Assembly: GCA_030840585.1 (NCBI GenBank)
Contig: JAVEEG010000211.1
Coordinates: 1 to 48,025, forward strand
DNA length: 48,025 nucleotides
Direction: 5' to 3'
Source of the DNA: Frankiaceae bacterium
Lineage (GTDB): Bacteria; Actinomycetota; Actinomycetes; JAFAQI01
Position 1 is the first letter of the stretch; every line of letters begins with the position of its first letter. Under the pieces are notes generated by a model, which was not told where the DNA came from, searched no databases, and worked only from the letters and a program-made list of their open reading frames with translations. Position numbers and translations under genes: made by a program. Shown one piece after another: positions 9,864 to 20,129 of the stretch.

Positions 9864-12800
9864 GACCAGTACGGATCCCATGGGGCGTCGAACTGGCCGA
9901 AGCCGCCGTCGCTGCCGAATTGCACGGGCCAGCCGAAGACATAGCTGTACGACGCCAACCACCACTGGCTGCTCGACGTCGTGTCGTCGTCCTGGAACGG
10001 CCGGACCGGATCCCAATCGAGACCGACTTCGGGACCGACAGCGAAGCGGCCCTCGACCGCCTCCATCTGGACCTCAGCCTTCAAGTCGTGCTTGAACGCG
10101 GACGCGTCCGCGGCCGCCCGTCTCCCGGCGACGTGCGGGTGCTCGCCCATGTCGATGACGAACAACCGCGCCGTCAGCTGCCCGCCGTTGACGTTGACCT
10201 GGACGTCGGATTTGCCCTTGGGTTTGGGTTCACCCGGAGCGTGGATCAAGACCTCCGCCGTCGCGCCGTCGTTGGGCTTCAGCTGCAGGAACCAGATGTC
10301 CGACAGCCCCCACGCCCAGTCGCCCGAACCAGTCCAGGGCGATTCGGGGTCGCCGTCGTTGTCGAGGCCGACCGAACTCCACGCGACGCTGCTGACCCGG
10401 CCGAGCTTCAGCTCGCCGCCGCCGGCCAGGATCCGGGTAACCGGCAGCTGCCATTTCTTCACCTCTTGAGAGCCGAGGAAAATCGTGTCGTCGAAGTCGT
10501 CGCCGTCGAGCTCGTTCACCAGCTCGGGGATCCGCCAGGCGCTACCGAGCATCACGTACGTCGGGAACTGTTCGATCCCGGCGCTGACGTAGCCGGCTTC
10601 TGCAGTCATCGCACCGCGGACCCACTGCGCCGGCTCGGCGCGTACGGCGCCCGGCCCGAAGGTCATGTCGGCCTGGATCTCGGTGGTGCCGGGTCCGAGC
10701 AGAATCGTCGGCTTGTCCGGTGTGCCGCGCAGTCGTAGCCGGATCGCGTCGCGGTTGCTGCCCGGGGCGGGCGAGGTCACCCGGCCTGTGACGTTGAGGC
10801 TGCGATTGCCTCTCGCCGGATCGAGCTCGAGCGCCGCGTGCACCCAGTCGAGCTTCGAGGGCTGCAATGCGAGCACGTCGCTCTGGGCGACCGGGAGGGT
10901 GCTGCCGCGCAACCGATCCGCCGGTTGCGAGCCGGTCCACGCGGACAGCTGGGCCGAGCCGGCGGTGAGCCGGGCCGCGACCGCCGCCACCTCGCCCCGC
11001 CGTTCGGCGGTCATCAGGTCGTCCCGCTGCTCCAACCGCAGTTTCGGGCCGGCCGTCGTAGCGCGCAGCGTATTGGCCGCGTTGTCGGGGGTGACGAGGC
11101 CGACGCGGGCGACCACGACGGAGCCCTTGGCGTCGAGCCGGACGCCGGTCGACTCTGCGGGCGTCCCCACCCGGTACCACCGCAGGACCTCAGGGAGGTT
11201 GGGGTCGGGATTCGACCCGGTGACACTAGTAAGCGCGAGTTCGTGCGCGCTGACCGAGGCTATCGTTCCGCTACCGCGGTGCCAGCTGATCGGCCGCCCG
11301 TGCCAGTCGCCGGGGAACGCCACGTCGATGTCGTCGTCGACGATTTTGGTGCCGTCGGAATTGGCCTTCAACGTGCCGACGTCTCCGCCCAATGCCAGCA
11401 CGAGATTCTCGGGTACCCGGACGTCGGCGTCGACGACCGGTGGCCCGTCGCTCGTCGTCTGGGCGAGCCGCAGCGTCCGGCCTCCCCCGACGACGTGGGC
11501 ACGGACTCGCATGCCACCGCTCTTGCGCCACGACAGGTTCGCCGGGTTGGTCGGGTCGATGGTGCCGGGAACCGGCAGCAGGGCGATCGACGAGTTGGAC
11601 GGCACCTGGTCGATGGAGGCGATCGTCTGGGTGGTCGGCGCTTGATCCTTCAACCACGAGCTGGTGAGAACACGGAGGCCGTCGATGAGCGCGCTGTCCT
11701 CGTGCAAGGTCACCGTGAGTTCCGACGGGCGGTCGCCGTCGTCGCCCGCGTCGTAGCGGCCGGTGTCGCGATCGACACTCGCCAAACCGACCGTGAGGTG
11801 TAACGGCGCGTGCACTCTGTGGACTCGCACCTGCACCGACGAATGGCGTTCCTGGGTCGCACCGCCCGTTGTGACCGGAAGCGTGACCGGCTCCTTGCTG
11901 ATCGTCGACAGCGCTATCCGGGCTGCGGGCAACTCGGCGATGTCCGCACGCACCTCGAACGACACCGTCTCGCCGGCCGGTCGGTGCAGGCTGAAGCTAC
12001 GGAGATAGTCGACGCGCAAGCGGAGCGTGGAGCCGCCCTCGGCGAGCGCGTCGAGTGCGGCGGCGATCCGAGGGCCGGGGCCGACGCCCGGGAGCGACAC
12101 TTTCGTGGGTGCCGTGCGCAGCAACACGCGGCGGATGGTCGATGTCTTGTCGTTGCCCACGGCGGGCGAGTCAGTGGCGGCCTTCGGCAACGCCGGCGCG
12201 TTCGACCACGAGCCGACCGCAACATCGACCTCCGCGTCTTCCTGACGCTTCCCGGCGTCGGGGGCCAGATCTGGGTCGTCGGTGTGCGGGCTGACTAACC
12301 GGATCGCGACGTTGGCCGGCAAACCTTCGACGACGACGGCCGTACCCGTCGTCGTCTTTTTCTTCGCGTCGGTCAGGGCGAGGTTGGCCTGTAGGTCGGC
12401 TGCGCCGCTCGCCGTCCATCCCAGCTGCAACACGTCGACGGGGTAGCCGACCCGCTTCTCCGGTGCGGCGTGCAAGGCGACGCTCACCTGGTTGGGGAGG
12501 TGGACCGCGAGATCGTCGACCTGCAACGCCGGCGGCAAGCGCACGTGACCGGTGACGGTCGTGGCTGCGGTCGCGTTCCAAGTGACCGTGGCGAGGGTCG
12601 CCACGTCGAGAGCGGCGACCGCATCCACGTGCGGCAAAGGTGCCAGGTCGAGATGGATGTCGGTGTTGCTGCGCGGCTGGGTGAAGTCGACGGTGAGCGG
12701 AGTTGCGCTGGCTTTCCAGGACAGCGTGAACGGGGTGGTGTTGCCGCGGTTCGGGTGCAGTGACGCGCTGCCCGATGCCGGAAGTTGCAGTCCGGCGACA

Positions 12801-14089
12801 TTCAGGATGGTGTCGGGATCGGTGTTGGTCGGCAGCGATTCGTCGTAGGTACGCACCTTGACCGGCAACGGCAGCGGCGCCGGGCTCACCGTCGTCGTCG
12901 CGGTCCCCCACGCTAGATCTAGCGACAGCGGCAACGGCGGCGTAGTGCTCGCCTCTGCATTGGCGAGGGCGACGTTGGTCGGAATGGTGTCGGTCAGCGC
13001 GGCGCCGGCGCCAACATCGCCAATCGGCACTGGCCGGGACCCACCTTCCGGGCCGAGTTGCGACCGGTAGATCCGCCACGTCGAGAACGTTCCCGTCGAG
13101 GGCTTGGCCGGCGCGGTGACGGTCACCGACGAGCCCACTGCGGCGTGGACGAGATCGGACGGCGCGCCCGCGCCGGACTCCGTGCCGTCGGGACGGATGA
13201 CGGCCGCGAGATAGCGATAGGAGCGGGCCGGATCGGGTGTCGACGGGTTGGCGGTGACGGGAGGCCGGGTCGGCGCCGACCACGGCGTAGTGACCGTCGC
13301 GCCCACGTGCACCGGCTTCGGCGTACCACTGAGATCGAGGTCGATGCGGCTGCCGGTCGACGGTTGATCGGTGTCGACTGTCAGCGCCTGGTTGACGAGT
13401 TGCAGGGTGACCACGGGGTCGCCCAGTACGCCGAGCACGCCCGCGAGACTGATCAGCGATTGCAGCGTCGACTTCAACGGCGCCGGGAGACCTGCGGTGC
13501 CGACGGACGTGCCGAACCAGGCCGGATGTACGACGGTGGGCGCGTCAGTGAGCCAGACGCTGACCGGTACGCCGACGGGTTCCACGACGAGCGACACTGT
13601 CGCGGTGCTGGTCACGCCGTCGCCGGAGATGGGCAGCTCTGCCTTGAGTTGCACATGCCCGGGGAGGTCGGCGATGCCTTGGCCGAGCGAGAGCACGATC
13701 ACCGATAACCGCGGCGGCGCGCTGCCCGAGAACACCACCGTCTGGTCCGGGCTCACGACCAGTTCGAGCCGCGGGTCGACGAGGGCGGCGATCTTCGCTT
13801 TGTCGATGGTGATGTCGAACGTCACCGAGAGCGTGCCGCTGGCAACGGCGGCGAGGTCGATCGTTGCTGTGACCGTCCCTTGACCCTGACCGACCGACGT
13901 GCCGGCCGCGGCGCCGGTGAAGAAGATCGGGACGGGGATGGCGGATCCGGTGCTGAAGGGGACGAGTGTGTAGTTCCACGTTGGCGGCGAGCCCGCGCCA
14001 GCCCGCACATAACACGACACGAGCTTGCTGGCCTGGTTGCCGGCGGCGCCGAGCACCGATCCGAGATCGCCCAGCAGATCGTCGTCCAC
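9860..14089 (-). CDS. Very large beta-rich protein (~1409 aa), uncharacterised
   Basis: Single long ORF; likely GTG start at 14089 preceded by GGAGGGCGAAGA. Repeated beta-strand-like amphipathic segments, no evident signal peptide. Confidence 0.7.
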   Translation of the reverse strand: MDDDLLGDLGSVLGAAGNQASKLVSCYVRAGAGSPPTWNYTLVPFSTGSAIPVPIFFTGAAAGTSVGQGQGTVTATIDLAAVASGTLSVTFDITIDKAKIAALVDPRLELVVSPDQTVVFSGSAPPRLSVIVLSLGQGIADLPGHVQLKAELPISGDGVTSTATVSLVVEPVGVPVSVWLTDAPTVVHPAWFGTSVGTAGLPAPLKSTLQSLISLAGVLGVLGDPVVTLQLVNQALTVDTDQPSTGSRIDLDLSGTPKPVHVGATVTTPWSAPTRPPVTANPSTPDPARSYRYLAAVIRPDGTESGAGAPSDLVHAAVGSSVTVTAPAKPSTGTFSTWRIYRSQLGPEGGSRPVPIGDVGAGAALTDTIPTNVALANAEASTTPPLPLSLDLAWGTATTTVSPAPLPLPVKVRTYDESLPTNTDPDTILNVAGLQLPASGSASLHPNRGNTTPFTLSWKASATPLTVDFTQPRSNTDIHLDLAPLPHVDAVAALDVATLATVTWNATAATTVTGHVRLPPALQVDDLAVHLPNQVSVALHAAPEKRVGYPVDVLQLGWTASGAADLQANLALTDAKKKTTTGTAVVVEGLPANVAIRLVSPHTDDPDLAPDAGKRQEDAEVDVAVGSWSNAPALPKAATDSPAVGNDKTSTIRRVLLRTAPTKVSLPGVGPGPRIAAALDALAEGGSTLRLRVDYLRSFSLHRPAGETVSFEVRADIAELPAARIALSTISKEPVTLPVTTGGATQERHSSVQVRVHRVHAPLHLTVGLASVDRDTGRYDAGDDGDRPSELTVTLHEDSALIDGLRVLTSSWLKDQAPTTQTIASIDQVPSNSSIALLPVPGTIDPTNPANLSWRKSGGMRVRAHVVGGGRTLRLAQTTSDGPPVVDADVRVPENLVLALGGDVGTLKANSDGTKIVDDDIDVAFPGDWHGRPISWHRGSGTIASVSAHELALTSVTGSNPDPNLPEVLRWYRVGTPAESTGVRLDAKGSVVVARVGLVTPDNAANTLRATTAGPKLRLEQRDDLMTAERRGEVAAVAARLTAGSAQLSAWTGSQPADRLRGSTLPVAQSDVLALQPSKLDWVHAALELDPARGNRSLNVTGRVTSPAPGSNRDAIRLRLRGTPDKPTILLGPGTTEIQADMTFGPGAVRAEPAQWVRGAMTAEAGYVSAGIEQFPTYVMLGSAWRIPELVNELDGDDFDDTIFLGSQEVKKWQLPVTRILAGGGELKLGRVSSVAWSSVGLDNDGDPESPWTGSGDWAWGLSDIWFLQLKPNDGATAEVLIHAPGEPKPKGKSDVQVNVNGGQLTARLFVIDMGEHPHVAGRRAAADASAFKHDLKAEVQMEAVEGRFAVGPEVGLDWDPVRPFQDDDTTSSSQWWLASYSYVFGWPVQFGSDGGFGQFDAPWDPYWS

Positions 14090-14242
14090 TCTTCGCCCTC
14101 CGAAGCCCCGCAGCGTCGACTGCGGGCACCGTAGCGCAGTTACACCGTTTGCGCGGTTCGTGGCGATCAGGCGGTTTCGGCCGAACTTGTGGCGACGGGT
14201 CGGGAGGGGCAGCGGCGCGCTCGCCACTGCCCCTCCAAGGCG

Positions 14243-14641
14243 TCACGACGGCAGCAGCCTCCGCACGGCACGGCGGGAACGCGACTGCTGGCTTTCCAGC
14301 GGCGCGTCCGGCGTTGCTGCGACCAGGTCTGCGTGCGGCGTCAGCCGCTCCAGCGCAGCGAGGATGAAGAAGCCGTCCGGCTCGGTCGCGATGTGATGCA
14401 GGACGAGCGGAACGATCGCCGGCCCCAGTTCGATCAGTTGCTCGAACTCGGGCCCGCGGGCGTAGTCGCGAGTGTCCGAACTGAGCATCGCGCCGCTGGT
14501 CTGCCAGCTCGCTTTCCAAGTGCCGACCCTGCGGTCGAACTCGCGCCGAACGTCACGCGGGACGCCGGCGGCGAGCTGCGTTGCTGCCTCGACCTCGTCG
14601 GCGGTCAACTCTTCGGAGTCGCCAAAATTTGGTCTGGTCAT
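14243..14641 (-). CDS. Hypothetical protein (132 aa)
   Basis: MTRPNFGDSEELTADEVEAATQLAAGV...; GAGGGAGAG-type RBS upstream of ATG. Confidence 0.6.
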   Translation of the reverse strand: MTRPNFGDSEELTADEVEAATQLAAGVPRDVRREFDRRVGTWKASWQTSGAMLSSDTRDYARGPEFEQLIELGPAIVPLVLHHIATEPDGFFILAALERLTPHADLVAATPDAPLESQQSRSRRAVRRLLPS

Positions 14642-14651
14642 GATCTCTCCC

Positions 14652-15080
14652 TCAAGTGAAGCTGGTGACGACTCGTCCGTACGTGGCTCCGGTGAGCTCG
14701 CCGCGGCCATGGGTGATGCGCCAGCTTGACCCGAGCTTGGACTCCCAGAGCGGGGGCGGCTGCGAGGTGGACGTCCTGCTGCCGTGCGTCATGGTGGTGA
14801 TGACCGGTCCGACCTGTGGGGTCGCCCACCCGTCGATGGTCGCGTTCGGCGCGTTCGCCACCACGGTCGGATGGTTGTACGGCGGTCCGTTGTAGAGCGC
14901 CTGGAACGGGCCGAGCGGTTGGGGCGGGTTGATCCAGGCGTTGAGCACGCCAAGGCTGTACGCGATGCAGTTGTAAACCGGCGTCTGGTTGTCGGTGATC
15001 CAGACATTGTTCGCGACCAGGTTCGGGAACCAGTTCGTGAGCTGCGCCCACTCGATCTGCGATGGTCGGCGAGGAGGCAT
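14652..15080 (-). CDS. Small protein with NCIAYSLG...MTHGS...SKLG..YGRVV motif pattern (DUF7689-like?)
   Basis: ATG at 15080 overlaps the upstream stop as TGATG. Conserved-looking Cys (YNCIAYSLG) and His (TMTHGSR). Confidence 0.55.
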   Translation of the reverse strand: MPPRRPSQIEWAQLTNWFPNLVANNVWITDNQTPVYNCIAYSLGVLNAWINPPQPLGPFQALYNGPPYNHPTVVANAPNATIDGWATPQVGPVITTMTHGSRTSTSQPPPLWESKLGSSWRITHGRGELTGATYGRVVTSFT

Positions 15081-16372
15081 CAGGCACCCCCGGCGATGTT
15101 CGGAGGGACCGTCCATGCGGACTTCATCCCGATGATCATCGGCCAGTTCGCGGTGGACGCGATGGTGAGGTCCGAACCGTTCACCGAGACCTTCGAACTC
15201 GTCGTCTCACCGCTCGTCTCGCTGCCGAAGAAGAAGGGTCCGATCTCGATGCCGCCTTCCGCGGTCCACTTGTCCTGCATGAACGACGCGAAGTCGTTGC
15301 TGACGGTCACCGTGATGGTCGGTCGATAGGCGACGACGAGAGCCGTGTAGATGCGGGCCAACGCGCCGCCTGCGCCGAAGAAGAAGTTGTTGCTCCCGGA
15401 CTCGAACTCGGAGAAGCCCGTCGAATACGGCCCGTTCGCGAAGCTCTTGATCGAAGCGCCGCTGAACCACTGATCCGGCAGCACCGGAATCGTGGCCAGA
15501 TCCTGGAAGCTGAAGTTCACGGTGTACTGGTCCGAGTACTGCGTCCAGTCGACGTGGCTGTAGGTGCCGCCGGCTTCGAACCCGAAGAAGTCGTCCCAGA
15601 GACCGCCACCACCCTCGGCGTAGTACTCGTTGTAGCTGTACGTCGATGAGCTGTTGTTCAGGCTGAACGAACGCGCGCTTCCCGCCGTCGCGTCGCCACC
15701 GAAGTTGTTCCCGGTGATCGCCTCGACGTAGGTGTACGGCGTGACCGGCGTCGTGCCCCAGATCCGCACCTGGATTGATTTCTGACTGTTCGGGTCGGTG
15801 ACCCCGGTCTGGTAGTCGGCGTCGTTGTAGTCGCTGAGGATTTGTTGCAGCGGGCTTTCGATCTCCGTCTGGTAATTGGCGAGCTCGGTCTGCAAGCCGC
15901 TCAGGGCGTTCTCGTCCGTCGTGAGCTGCGCGGAATAGCCCGGGTTACTCGTCAGCCAGGCCGCGAAGGTCGGGCCGGTCCCGCCGGTCTGGTTCTTCCA
16001 GATGTTGTTCAGGCTGGCGAGGTCGCCCTGCACCTTGCTCGCGGCCGCGTAGACCTGCTGCTGAAGCTTCAGGTACTGCGAGTCACTGGCCAGATCGCCG
16101 ATCGCGAGGGTGTTCATCCACGTCTGGTAGGCGCGGTCGAAGCCGCTGGTCGCGGCCGGGCTGGTGTTGGTGTTCAGGAACGGGGCGCCGGGAACGACGT
16201 TCAGCATCGACCATTGCTCGTAGGAGTACGACCCGACCACTGGCTGCTGGCCGCCCCAGTCCCACGGCATGAATGGGTAGATCGCTTGCAGCGCCTCGCC
16301 GGGCTGCAACGCGACCAGCGTGTTCACCTGCTCCAGGTACTGCAGCCACAGGGTTGACTGGTCGTCAGCCAT
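15080..16372 (-). CDS. Hypothetical protein (430 aa), first gene of operon
   Basis: ORF 15080..16834 with likely start MADDQSTLWLQYLEQVNTL at 16372 (GGAGG upstream). Helical N-half and beta-rich C-half. Confidence 0.65.
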   Translation of the reverse strand: MADDQSTLWLQYLEQVNTLVALQPGEALQAIYPFMPWDWGGQQPVVGSYSYEQWSMLNVVPGAPFLNTNTSPAATSGFDRAYQTWMNTLAIGDLASDSQYLKLQQQVYAAASKVQGDLASLNNIWKNQTGGTGPTFAAWLTSNPGYSAQLTTDENALSGLQTELANYQTEIESPLQQILSDYNDADYQTGVTDPNSQKSIQVRIWGTTPVTPYTYVEAITGNNFGGDATAGSARSFSLNNSSSTYSYNEYYAEGGGGLWDDFFGFEAGGTYSHVDWTQYSDQYTVNFSFQDLATIPVLPDQWFSGASIKSFANGPYSTGFSEFESGSNNFFFGAGGALARIYTALVVAYRPTITVTVSNDFASFMQDKWTAEGGIEIGPFFFGSETSGETTSSKVSVNGSDLTIASTANWPMIIGMKSAWTVPPNIAGGA

Positions 16373-16523
16373 GAATGTCCTCCGTGATGTCCGAACCCGG
16401 CGGATGCGCGGGCTGCGGACAGACTGGGCGTTCGCAAACCGGGACACAACATGCCAAGGGATGAACCTGGAGATGCATTCGCAAGAACGAGGCGCGATGG
16501 CTACATAGTCGTCAGAATGACTC

Positions 16524-17039
16524 ATGTCGCCGCGACTCATGCGTCTTGACCAAAACGGGACTCTCTCGGGGAAGTGCCACGTGTACGAACGCAGATATCT
16601 TTCGCCCGCGCAGCTCCAGCACGAGCTGGACCTTCCGGCCGACGTCGTCAGTGAGTTGATCCACAGCGGCCGACTGCCCGCGTTCCGCATCGGCGGGCGT
16701 TGGCGGATCGACCGGCGTCGACTAGAGCAATTCGTCGACCAACTAACCGAAGAAGCCGCCGCCGAGCCGCACCTGGTCGTCGACACCAATGACGCACGCG
16801 GAACGCACTTCACGGACAAGCAGTATTCGATCATCCGTCTCGTTGGCGAGGGGATGTCGAACGCGGAGATCGCTGATCATCTGTCCGTCGAGATCAGCAC
16901 CGTCAAGAGTCATGTGTCGCGCATCCTGCAGCGATACGACCTGCGCGATCGCGAACAACTGATCGCGCATGCGTGGCGAAACGGGCTGATGGAAGCCGCC
17001 GCCGGCCAGCCGGAGTCCGCGCCGCAGGTCACGGCATAG
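16524..17039 (+). CDS. Transcriptional regulator: excisionase/HTH_17-type domain plus LuxR-type HTH
   Basis: YLSPAQLQHELDLPADVVSELIHSGRLPAFRIGGRWRIDRRRLEQFV (excisionase-like) followed by FTDKQYSIIRLVGEGMSNAEIADHLSVEISTVKSHVSRILQRYDLRDREQ (LuxR HTH). Confidence 0.85.
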   Translation: MSPRLMRLDQNGTLSGKCHVYERRYLSPAQLQHELDLPADVVSELIHSGRLPAFRIGGRWRIDRRRLEQFVDQLTEEAAAEPHLVVDTNDARGTHFTDKQYSIIRLVGEGMSNAEIADHLSVEISTVKSHVSRILQRYDLRDREQLIAHAWRNGLMEAAAGQPESAPQVTA

Positions 17040-17108
17040 GCACGGCGGCGCTCGTCCCGCTTAGAGCGAGGGGCGCCAATGGCAACGGCTCTAGCAGGCC
17101 GCGCTCAG

Positions 17109-18056
17109 TTAGGACAGCTTGAAGTCCGCGCTGTGGCTGTCATCGTTGTCGAGTGTGAACGTCAACGTGTAGCACCCGACCCGCTTGGGCGTTTGCCAGT
17201 TGAAGACGAACTGGTTGGCGGTCGTGTCGTAGCGCAGCGCGGTACCTCCGGTCGCCGTCACTTCCAGAGCATCAGGAGTGTCGGTCGGATCACAGTTGGT
17301 CGCCGTAGCCGTGATCGACTTCACGACGGAGAGTGAGGTGACGTAGGCGCCGTTCGCATCCTTCACCTGGAACTTGACCGGATAGGTCTTGCCGCCCTTG
17401 CCGGTGTTGACCAGCGGCGGATTGTTCACCGGCGACTGGAATCCGATGAAGGTGTACGTCGGTGCCGGTGGCGTCGGTGGGGCGACGTAGGTCTTGAACG
17501 CCATGTCATTACCCGCTCGGTTCACTCCCCAGCCGGAACCAGCATCGACTACCGCGGTGCCGCCGGAGTACGAGTCCACGAACAGACTGCTCGCCCAGAT
17601 GTAGGCGGTGTCACCAGGCGACGGAGCCGGCGAGACGAGCACAATGGCGTACTGCGTGCCGGCGGTGACCGGTACCGCGGGCGAGATCGCGACCTGGACC
17701 CAGTCCGGTGAGCCGGTGTTCACACTGCTTCGCGGGATGACCGCGGTTGCGAGGGTCGTCGCCGGTAGCCCTGATGACGTGCTCGTGATCAGGGCCGTCA
17801 GCGTCGGCACCGACGCAGCCGTCTGGTACCCGATGTCGAGGTCGACCTGATCGAGATTGCCCGTTGCCCCCGCGGTGAACGTCTCCCCGAGGGTCTGGTT
17901 GCTGAATATTCCGATGGTGTAGCCGGCGTCGGCCGACGACTGATCAAGCACGTGTCCGGCGGCTCCCGCTCCCCCGGGGCCTGGCAGCAGGCTCAGGCCG
18001 GCGGCAGCAACCGCCGCAACTCGGAGAAAGCGGCCTCGTGCAGTGCAGTGCGTCAT
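17109..18056 (-). CDS. Secreted PxKF-domain-type protein
   Basis: Signal peptide-like N-terminus; C-terminal FIGFQSPVNNPPLVNTGKGGKTYPVKFQVKD...GCYTLTFTLDNDDSHSADFKLS. Confidence 0.7.
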   Translation of the reverse strand: MTHCTARGRFLRVAAVAAAGLSLLPGPGGAGAAGHVLDQSSADAGYTIGIFSNQTLGETFTAGATGNLDQVDLDIGYQTAASVPTLTALITSTSSGLPATTLATAVIPRSSVNTGSPDWVQVAISPAVPVTAGTQYAIVLVSPAPSPGDTAYIWASSLFVDSYSGGTAVVDAGSGWGVNRAGNDMAFKTYVAPPTPPAPTYTFIGFQSPVNNPPLVNTGKGGKTYPVKFQVKDANGAYVTSLSVVKSITATATNCDPTDTPDALEVTATGGTALRYDTTANQFVFNWQTPKRVGCYTLTFTLDNDDSHSADFKLS

Positions 18057-18271
18057 CGGTCCACCCCCGCCCGGGTGATGCCGGTAACCGTCGTACCGGT
18101 CGATCACCACCGGAACGGAGCGCACACTATTCAACCGTGGCCGGTACGGCCATAGCTCGCGAACAACATGATCAATCGTTGGTCAGGTGCGGGATCTCGA
18201 TGGCCTCGACGGACTAGAGGAACATCGCAACCCGCGTCTGAATGGCTAGTCGGTACGCCGCACGCCGACTA

Positions 18272-18931
18272 TCACCACGTTGCGGAATTGCCGTGCGGCG
18301 GGCAGTCGTAGATCGGGTTGAGCCTCGGCGCCAGCGGGTCCAAGAGGTAGACATCGCCGTCCGGCTTGATCGTCACCGGGCCGTAGCTGCCGGCGTTCGC
18401 GGCGAGGACCGGGCACGCCGCCGGATCGACGTACGGGGCAAGCAGGTCTGTGACCGGGGCGAGGAGCGCGTGCAGGGCGGCGACGAAATCGGCGGGCGGC
18501 GGGCATGCGCATCCGAACGAGAGCGTGCAATTCCATCCGGTGTCGGTTCCGTCCGCGAAGACCGCCCGCTGGCAGAGGCTTTCCTGAGACAGCGGCGGGA
18601 TGGTGAACGAAATCGTGTCGACGCCGGCTTGTACGCCGATGCCGCTGTAGCTGAACGTCGTGCCGGGTGCAGGTACGTCGTTGAACCGAATCTGGCAGCT
18701 GACCGTCGCGTCGACCGGCAGCCCGGCCGCGTCCTGGGTGAACGACTGATCGCCGATGGCGCCGATGGCGTTGCCTCCTGTCTCATTCGTGGCGACGACT
18801 TCATCGCTGGTGAAGAAACAGCCGCCTCGGATCGTGTCGCCGCCGGCCGCGCTGGCCACCGGTGCGACCGCCACGACGGTTGCGCTGGCCATCACACCGA
18901 CGAGCAGCATCCTGGTCAGATTCCATCGCAT
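18272..18931 (-). CDS. Secreted hypothetical protein
   Basis: MRWNLTRMLLVGVMASATVVAVAPVASAA signal peptide; several Cys pairs. Confidence 0.7.
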   Translation of the reverse strand: MRWNLTRMLLVGVMASATVVAVAPVASAAGGDTIRGGCFFTSDEVVATNETGGNAIGAIGDQSFTQDAAGLPVDATVSCQIRFNDVPAPGTTFSYSGIGVQAGVDTISFTIPPLSQESLCQRAVFADGTDTGWNCTLSFGCACPPPADFVAALHALLAPVTDLLAPYVDPAACPVLAANAGSYGPVTIKPDGDVYLLDPLAPRLNPIYDCPPHGNSATW

Positions 18932-19179
18932 GACCGCACTCCGTTCTCTGGGCGGACAGTCCCGTTTGGGTGCAATACCGACCGGCGGGTCGATCGCTTA
19001 CGCGTGTGATCCCGTCCGGTATCCGCTCAAGCAGCCAGCGGCCGCGCTCGTCGATCGCGCCGAGATCACTCCGAACCGCCACGCCCGGCCGTTCCTCCGC
19101 GTCCCGTCGGAGACGAACCGGCCCGGGCCACGTATGGCCCGGGCCAAACGGACACCGGTTCGTATCGGCCTACATCAAG

Positions 19180-19535
19180 TGGAGGTGGCGGGAATCGAAC
19201 CCGCGTCCTTCGGCGGTTCGTCAAGGCTTCTCCGGGCGCAGCCTGCTGCAGTTTTCTCGGCCCCGGCAGTGGCGCAGGCACCCTGCCGCAGGCTCAGTCA
19301 CTGTTTGATTTCCCTGCCGACCCCGTGACCGGGTCGACCGGTGGAGCCCTCTATCGACGCCAGGTTCCAGGGCGAGGGCGCCCCTGGGCTGACGGTTCCG
19401 CTACGGGTTAGGCAGCGAGAACGAGATGCTGGTTATCGGCATCTATTGGTTTGCCGCGATGGATTTACGAGCTCACGCGACATCCTCGGCCCGCTTCACT
19501 TGACTCATCGACCGAAGTCGAAACCGTTCACCCCC
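19180..19535 (-). ncRNA. ssrA: transfer-messenger RNA (tmRNA)
   Basis: 5' end GGGGGTGAACGGTTTCGACTTCG; 3' end GGTTCGATTCCCGCCACCTCCA pairs with GGGGGTG. Internal tag ORF 19408..19440 GCC GAT AAC CAG CAT CTC GTT CTC GCT GCC TAA = ADNQHLVLAA*, preceded by UAGAU. Adjacent to smpB. Confidence 0.95.
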
Positions 19536-19646
19536 GGGATCGGGATTGGACTGACTAGGACATCAACGAGTCTACGCCGCCCGCAATCGCGCGGATGTTC
19601 GCGTAGAAGCGAACCAGCGCGCGATTGCCCCTAGAAGCAGCGACAG

Positions 19647-20123
19647 CTACGAGCGGCCCTTCGCCCGGCGACCGGCCGCGCGCTCGATCTCCCGCGCCGC
19701 ATCGCGCGCCGCGAGCGTCTGCCGCTTGTCGTACGCCTTCTTGCCACGCGCCAGCGCGATCTCGACCTTCGCCTTGCCGTCCTTGAAATACAACGACAAC
19801 GGAACGAGGGTCAGCCCGCTCTCCTTCGTCTTGCCGATGAGCTTCGCAATCTCCTCGCGGTGCAACAACAGCTTGCGCGACCGCCGCGGCTCATGGTTCG
19901 TCCACGATCCCTGGTCGTACTCCGGGATGTGCGCACCCTCGAGCCACACCTCGCCATCTTTGATCCGGCCGTACGCATCGACGAGCGAGGCGCGACCGGC
20001 ACGTAACGACTTCACCTCGGTGCCGAGCAGCGCGAGACCGGCCTCGTACGTCTCGTCGATGTGGTAGTCGTGCCGGGCCTTCTTGTTCTGCGCGATGAGC
20101 TTGCGGCCGGACTCGCGAGCCAA
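19647..20123 (-). CDS. smpB: SsrA-binding protein
   Basis: [39 protein letters not shown]...[50 protein letters not shown]. Confidence 0.98.
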   Translation of the reverse strand: MARESGRKLIAQNKKARHDYHIDETYEAGLALLGTEVKSLRAGRASLVDAYGRIKDGEVWLEGAHIPEYDQGSWTNHEPRRSRKLLLHREEIAKLIGKTKESGLTLVPLSLYFKDGKAKVEIALARGKKAYDKRQTLAARDAAREIERAAGRRAKGRS

Positions 20124-20129
20124 CGAGAC

